Position numbers and translations under genes: made by a program. This document shows, piece after piece, positions 60,271 to 64,000 of a stretch of 64,000 bases of DNA. The number at the start of each line of letters is the position of its first letter. Within the stretch, counting starts at the first letter, position 1. Below the pieces are notes generated by a model. It was not told the DNA's origin, did not search any database, and saw nothing but the letters and a program-made list of their open reading frames with translations. The stretch is from Alphaproteobacteria bacterium (GTDB lineage: Bacteria > Myxococcota_A > UBA796 > GCA-2862545), in the NCBI GenBank assembly GCA_020632955.1, contig JACKEO010000015.1, positions 60,492 to 124,491 on the forward strand, in the 5' to 3' direction.

Positions 60271-61187
60271 TCGCTGCGCTGCCCTTCTACGAGATGCGGA
60301 TGGTGGAGGGCGGTGTCCGCGTCATCCTGGGCGACTTCGCCACGGTGGTCCCCACGGGCCCCATCCCGGTGGACCCCTGGGCCACCCTCGTGTGCCTGGG
60401 TGTGCTGCTGGGTCTCGAGCTCGCGCGCGCCCGGGGCATCAAGATGGGCCTCGACGTGCGCGACGTGGTCGACGGCATCGTCTTCATCGTGCTGTTCGGC
60501 TTCCTCATCGCCCACGTCTTCACCGTGGTGGCCTACTTCCCCGAGCGGCTGTCGCGCGACGGCGTCATGTCGCTCCTGCGCGTGTGGGAGGGCTTCAGCA
60601 GCACGGGCGGCTTCCTGGGCGGCATCGCCGGCATGTGGCTGTTCTACGGGGTGATCCGCCCGCGTCCCGGGCTGGTGCTGCGCTTCGCGGATCTCTTCGC
60701 CTACGGCTTCCCGCTGGGGTGGTTCTTCGGCCGCCTGGGCTGCGCCGTGGTGCACGACCACATCGGGCAGCCCACCGACTTCGCCCTCGGCGTCGCCTTC
60801 CCCGTGGGCCACTACGCCGCCGGCGTGCGCCACGAGCTCGGCCTGTACGAGATGCTGCTCACGGTGCCGATGATCGCGCTGTACGCCTGGCTCGGCCGCA
60901 AGGACCAGCCGCCGGGCACCTTCCTCGGCATCTTCTTCATCTTCTACGCGCCCGTGCGCTTCGGCCTCGACGCGCTGCGCAGCGTCGACCTGTCGAGCTC
61001 CGACGCCCGCTACCTGGGGCTCACGCCTGCGCAGTACGGCATGATCGCCGCCTTCCTCTTCGGCGTCGCACTGGTGGCCTACGCGCGCCGCCGGCCCTTC
61101 GCGCCCTGGGCGCTCGACGGGCAGCCCGACCAGGCCGCCCGCGCCGCCGCCGGGGAGCCGTCGCCCGAGGCCGCCGCCGGTGGCTGA
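60267..61187 (+). CDS. prolipoprotein diacylglyceryl transferase family protein (Lgt-like, divergent)
   Basis: A 306-residue membrane protein with about seven helices in the Lgt layout. The region FPLGWFFGRLGCAVVHDHIGQPTD corresponds to the Lgt signature, and STGGFLGGIAGMW corresponds to the HGGLIG block. However, the Lgt essential Asn (GRLGNF) is Cys here, and the His of HGG is Thr. Lgt attaches diacylglycerol to lipoprotein Cys before cleavage. The protein may be a lineage-specific Lgt variant or a paralogue with another substrate. It is coupled to birA (ATGA) and overlaps the next gene by eight bases. Confidence 0.75.
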   Translation: MIAALPFYEMRMVEGGVRVILGDFATVVPTGPIPVDPWATLVCLGVLLGLELARARGIKMGLDVRDVVDGIVFIVLFGFLIAHVFTVVAYFPERLSRDGVMSLLRVWEGFSSTGGFLGGIAGMWLFYGVIRPRPGLVLRFADLFAYGFPLGWFFGRLGCAVVHDHIGQPTDFALGVAFPVGHYAAGVRHELGLYEMLLTVPMIALYAWLGRKDQPPGTFLGIFFIFYAPVRFGLDALRSVDLSSSDARYLGLTPAQYGMIAAFLFGVALVAYARRRPFAPWALDGQPDQAARAAAGEPSPEAAAGG

Positions 61188-61746
61188 CACGCCCCCCGAC
61201 GTCGAGGTCCGCGGCATCGGGGAGACGGTCCGCCTCCTGACGTGGCTGCTGCTGGTGGGCGTGGCCCCGGTGTGGGTGCTGCTCACGGTCTCGCTCGCCC
61301 AGATCGGCGCGGGCCAGCGCGTGATCCTGGAGGACGGGGAGGGGGGCGAGCTCGTCGTCCAGACGCAGGGGCTGGGGATGGTGGGCGCCGGGCTCACGGC
61401 GGCGGGCTGGATCCTCGCCATCGCCGCCGTGGTGCTGCCGCTCGCGCTGCTCCTGGACGCGCTGCGTCGCCGTCGCCTGGCCGCCCAGGTGACCGTGGGC
61501 GACGTGCTGCCCGACGCGCTCGTCGCCGGGGCCACGTGGCAGGTGGAGCGTCACCGCGTGGCCGCCGAGGACGCGCCGCCTCCCATTCCCGCGCCGTCGA
61601 CGACTCCGCCGTCGGCCCTGCCCGCCGTGGCTCCGCCCCCGGCGCCGCCGGCCGACCCGGGGGAGGGGGCGCCCACCGATCCGGGGACCGACCCCGACCT
61701 CGACGCACTCTTCGGCGGTCCGCCGCCTTCCCGGGAGGAGCCGTGA
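61180..61746 (+). CDS. hypothetical membrane protein
   Basis: A 188-residue protein with two hydrophobic helices (LTWLLLVGVAPVWVLLTVSLA and GLTAAGWILAIAAVVLPLALLLDAL) and a short beta-like extracytoplasmic loop between them, followed by a basic cytoplasmic segment and a long Pro-rich tail (PPPIPAPSTTPPSALPAVAPPPAPPADPG). It starts at GTG 61180 and overlaps the lgt-like gene by eight bases and the NnrU-like gene by four (GTGA). No family is recognised. The Pro-rich tail suggests a flexible partner-binding role. Confidence 0.65.
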   Translation: MADTPPDVEVRGIGETVRLLTWLLLVGVAPVWVLLTVSLAQIGAGQRVILEDGEGGELVVQTQGLGMVGAGLTAAGWILAIAAVVLPLALLLDALRRRRLAAQVTVGDVLPDALVAGATWQVERHRVAAEDAPPPIPAPSTTPPSALPAVAPPPAPPADPGEGAPTDPGTDPDLDALFGGPPPSREEP

Positions 61747-62420
61747 CCTCGCTTGCCCTGGCCGTCGTCGCCCTGCTCGTCACCCACTTCAGCGCCTCGA
61801 CGCCCGTGCGACCCGCCGTGGTGGCCCGCGTCGGCGAGCCGGCCTGGCTGGGGCTCTACAGCCTCGTGGCCTTCGCCGTCTTCGGCTGGCTCGGCTGGGC
61901 GTGGGCCCACGCGCCCACGGTCTGGATCTGGGCGCCCACGGTCACGGCGCTGCGGGTGCCGTCGGTGATCATGCCCCTGTCCGTGATCCTCGTGGTGGCC
62001 AGCCTCACCACGCCGAACCCCGCGATGGTGGGGGCCGACCGCATGCTCGACGCGGCCGAGCCGGTGCAGGGGCTGCTGCGCATCACCCGTCACCCCATGC
62101 TCTGGGGCTTCGCGCTCTGGTCGGTGGCCCACATGGTGGCGAACCCCGACGTGGCCTCCTGGTGGCTCTTCGGCGGCATGGCCACCCTGTCGCTGGGCGG
62201 CACGCTGGCCCAGGACGTGAAGAAGGCCCGCGATCTCGGCGACCGGTGGACGCACTACGCGCAGGTCACGTCGAACGTGCCCTTCGTCGCCATCCTCACG
62301 GGCAGGCAGGGGTGGCCCACCGACCGCCGCCTGGTGCCCCAGGTGCTCGGCGGTCTCGCGATCTACGCCATCCTCGGGCTGGCCCACCCGCTGGTCTTCG
62401 GGGTGACGGCATTCCACTGA
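61743..62420 (+). CDS. NnrU-family membrane protein
   Basis: A 225-residue membrane protein with about six helices. The block LLRITRHPMLWGFALWSVAHMVAN is the NnrU/isoprenylcysteine-methyltransferase-like signature (RHPM), typical of the NnrU family. NnrU was first described near denitrification genes, and homologues are widespread with little known function. It starts at GTG 61743 overlapping the previous stop. It ends the plus-strand run from valS and converges with the next gene. Confidence 0.85.
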   Translation: MTSLALAVVALLVTHFSASTPVRPAVVARVGEPAWLGLYSLVAFAVFGWLGWAWAHAPTVWIWAPTVTALRVPSVIMPLSVILVVASLTTPNPAMVGADRMLDAAEPVQGLLRITRHPMLWGFALWSVAHMVANPDVASWWLFGGMATLSLGGTLAQDVKKARDLGDRWTHYAQVTSNVPFVAILTGRQGWPTDRRLVPQVLGGLAIYAILGLAHPLVFGVTAFH

Positions 62421-62439
62421 TGGCGCCCCCCGCGGCGCG

Positions 62440-63867
62440 CTACGGCGTGCCGGTGTCGCCCGTGAAGCAGTCGCCGGCAGGCAGCGGGTAGGTGACCACC
62501 ACCTCCTCGCCGGGCTCGGGGATGGCGGGGCCGTGCAGCTGGATGGCGTTCTCGTTCGCGTCGTAGGTGTAGCCGTCGGGCTCGCCCCAGCTCACCTGCT
62601 GGCCGTTCACCCACACCGTGAAGTCGGTGGGGTTGGACGAGGCCGGCGTGCGCGAGAGCGGGAAGCGGAACTCGAGCCCCGCGGCCACGTAGGCGAGCTG
62701 GTTGAGGAAGGGGGCCACGTCGAAGGTGCAGATGTTGGCCCACACGCCGCCCGTCTGCTTGATGGCGGTGTGGTAGCTGGGCGCCCGCGTGGCGCTGCGG
62801 CTCGAGAAGAGGCCGCCGCCGCAGGCGTTGCCCACCGGGTTGGCCTTGCCGTCGGGACCCACCATGCCCGAGAAGCTCACGTCGTCGGGGTCGGGCTTGA
62901 GGCCCTTGAGCCAGGTGACGTACTCGCCGGGCTTGCTGGCGAAGATGCCGCCGAAGGTGCCCGTGGAGCCGTCGTCCTCGTCCGACAGCACCACCACGGC
63001 GAGGGTGGCGTCGCTGCGCACGAGGTCCTTGTTGTTCACCTTGTTCTTGTGGGTCTCGAGGGCGGCGTGGCTCGCGTCGAAGCCCATCTCGGAGTCGGCG
63101 CCGCAGCTCGTGCCCGTGTCGTTGGCGCACGGGTACTGGGCCAGCGGGTCGTTCATCTGGTCCTTGAAGGCCTTGACCGGATCGGGGGTGGCGTTCGAGA
63201 TGACCGGGCCGAGCAGGCGCCCCTGGGTGCCGCTGGAGGACATGTCGGTGGTGGTGATGCCGATCTGGTAGTCCAGGCCCAGGTTCACGAACTGGCCGAT
63301 GAAGTTGTTGATCGCGTTGACCACGCCGTTGCGGTTGTCCTCCATGGAGCACGAGGTGTCCATCACCCAGAGGATGTCGACGTCGCGCTGGCTCTCCTGG
63401 GTGAAGAGATCCTCGTTCTGGAGGTACTCGCCGCCCTCGCCCTTGAGGTTGGTCTTCACGTTGGGCTCGTCGGGGTCGTTGGAGACCACGCGCACGTTGG
63501 CCTTGTCGAAGAGGCCGAGGTCGAGCGGCTCGAAGGCCACGCCCACCTCCACCTTCTCGCCCGGCTGCAGGGTGATCGGCTGGGCGTTCGTGAGCCGGAA
63601 GGACTGGTAGCCGCCGCCACGGAGCGCGATCTCAGAGACCTCGAGCGGCGCCTCGCCCACGTTCTTGATGGTGATGGGCTTGGGCTCCGACCCGCAGCCC
63701 ACCGGACGCTGGCCGAAGCGCAGCTCCAGGGGCTCCACCTCGATGTCGGGCTGATCGAGCGCCACGCCCGGCGTGTCGGTGTCGGGCGCCGCCGTCTTGG
63801 GGGTGGTGACGATCTGCACCTCGCTGCAGCCGGCGAGGACGAGGGCGAGGGAGGCGACGCGCCGCAT
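62440..63867 (-). CDS. surface lipoprotein with ASH-like and von Willebrand A-like domains
   Basis: A 475-residue lipoprotein: signal MRRVASLALVLAGC, then an Asp/Thr linker (APDTDTPGV). Residues of about 45-140 are an ASH-like beta-sandwich (ITIKNVGEAPLEVSEIAL, VGVAFEPLDLG, VVSNDPDEPNVK). The next part is von Willebrand A-like: DILWVMDTSCSMEDNRNGV carries a DxSxS metal site (Cys within it), and LAVVVLSDEDD lies about 110 residues on. The C-terminus is a small beta domain. Such proteins are common in Myxococcota surface proteomes. Its ligand is unknown. Start ATG 63867. Confidence 0.8.
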   Translation of the reverse strand: MRRVASLALVLAGCSEVQIVTTPKTAAPDTDTPGVALDQPDIEVEPLELRFGQRPVGCGSEPKPITIKNVGEAPLEVSEIALRGGGYQSFRLTNAQPITLQPGEKVEVGVAFEPLDLGLFDKANVRVVSNDPDEPNVKTNLKGEGGEYLQNEDLFTQESQRDVDILWVMDTSCSMEDNRNGVVNAINNFIGQFVNLGLDYQIGITTTDMSSSGTQGRLLGPVISNATPDPVKAFKDQMNDPLAQYPCANDTGTSCGADSEMGFDASHAALETHKNKVNNKDLVRSDATLAVVVLSDEDDGSTGTFGGIFASKPGEYVTWLKGLKPDPDDVSFSGMVGPDGKANPVGNACGGGLFSSRSATRAPSYHTAIKQTGGVWANICTFDVAPFLNQLAYVAAGLEFRFPLSRTPASSNPTDFTVWVNGQQVSWGEPDGYTYDANENAIQLHGPAIPEPGEEVVVTYPLPAGDCFTGDTGTP

Positions 63868-64000
63868 GGGGATCCCAGGAGAGCAGGGGGAACAGGACAG
63901 GGCAGGCTAGCACGCGCACCCGGGCGGGTGTCAGCCCTTCGTCACGTCGTCGTGGCGCGACCGATCCCGACCTGCGCGCCCCCGCGGCCCATGCGGTTAG

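Overview
The window is very GC-rich bacterial DNA with tightly packed genes, many GTG starts and frequent ATGA/GTGA stop-start overlaps. The gene content points to a Gram-negative bacterium of the Myxococcota/Deltaproteobacteria type. Evidence for this is the FHA-GAF-sigma54 regulator, a Ser/Thr kinase with a C-terminal surface-type domain, many lipoproteins with Asp/Thr-rich linkers, a surface lipoprotein with a von Willebrand-like metal site, and Tat, Lgt-like, TonB-like and lytic transglycosylase envelope genes. This placement is an inference from gene content; no rRNA is present. I see no insertion sequence, prophage, CRISPR array or integrase. The window reads as ordinary chromosome.

Layout. 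Bases 1-2.4 kb: end of a TPR protein and a thioredoxin-like lipoprotein. 2.4-4.6 kb (minus): ECF sigma factor, anti-sigma factor and a membrane protein with a beta-repeat segment, all overlapping. 4.7-11 kb: TPR/membrane protein, grpE, a membrane-anchored protein, a soluble lytic transglycosylase, an esterase and a truncated globin. 11-15.4 kb: dnaE and an exported protein. 15.4-18.4 kb: translation island with tRNA-Val, infC, rpmI, a block of four hairpin repeats, rplT, a lipoprotein, a MerR regulator and tRNA-Pro. 18.4-24.9 kb: GMC oxidoreductase pair, TfoX-like protein, methyltransferase, hydrolase lipoprotein and a SUV3-like helicase. 25-33.7 kb: ppk1, nitronate monooxygenase-like enzyme, then surE-DedA-apt-acetyltransferase on plus, facing an operon of sigma54 activator, coaE and a 2OG-oxygenase-like protein on minus. 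33.7-43.4 kb (mostly minus): MacB-type ABC transporter, an exported TPR-like protein, a Ser/Thr kinase-lipoprotein-lipoprotein operon and a PPDK regulatory protein. 43.5-51.2 kb (plus): CoA transferase, lon, a coiled-coil membrane protein, biotin carboxylase, biotin carrier, tatB and tatC. 51.2-54.4 kb: TonB-like protein, two small genes and an envelope protein. 54.7-62.4 kb (plus): HEAT-like protein, then a coupled run valS-nadC-birA-lgt-like-membrane protein-NnrU-like. 62.4-63.9 kb (minus): surface lipoprotein with a metal-site motif.

How it fits together. BirA at 59.5 kb would biotinylate the carrier protein at 49.3 kb, which works with the adjacent biotin carboxylase; the carboxyltransferase is not in the window. 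TatB/TatC form most of a twin-arginine export system. GrpE and Lon belong to protein quality control. The ECF sigma/anti-sigma pair, the MerR protein, the sigma54 activator, the PPDK regulatory protein and the Ser/Thr kinase form a regulation-rich background.

The most interesting signals are in the DNA rather than in a new gene system. They are a TAGG(G) hexamer placed 22-31 bases before many operon-leading starts, four near-identical hairpins between rpmI and rplT, several genes that seem to need CTG start codons, and a pair of matched palindromes 31 bases apart before a divergent gene pair. I did not find a convincing undescribed defence or biosynthetic system.
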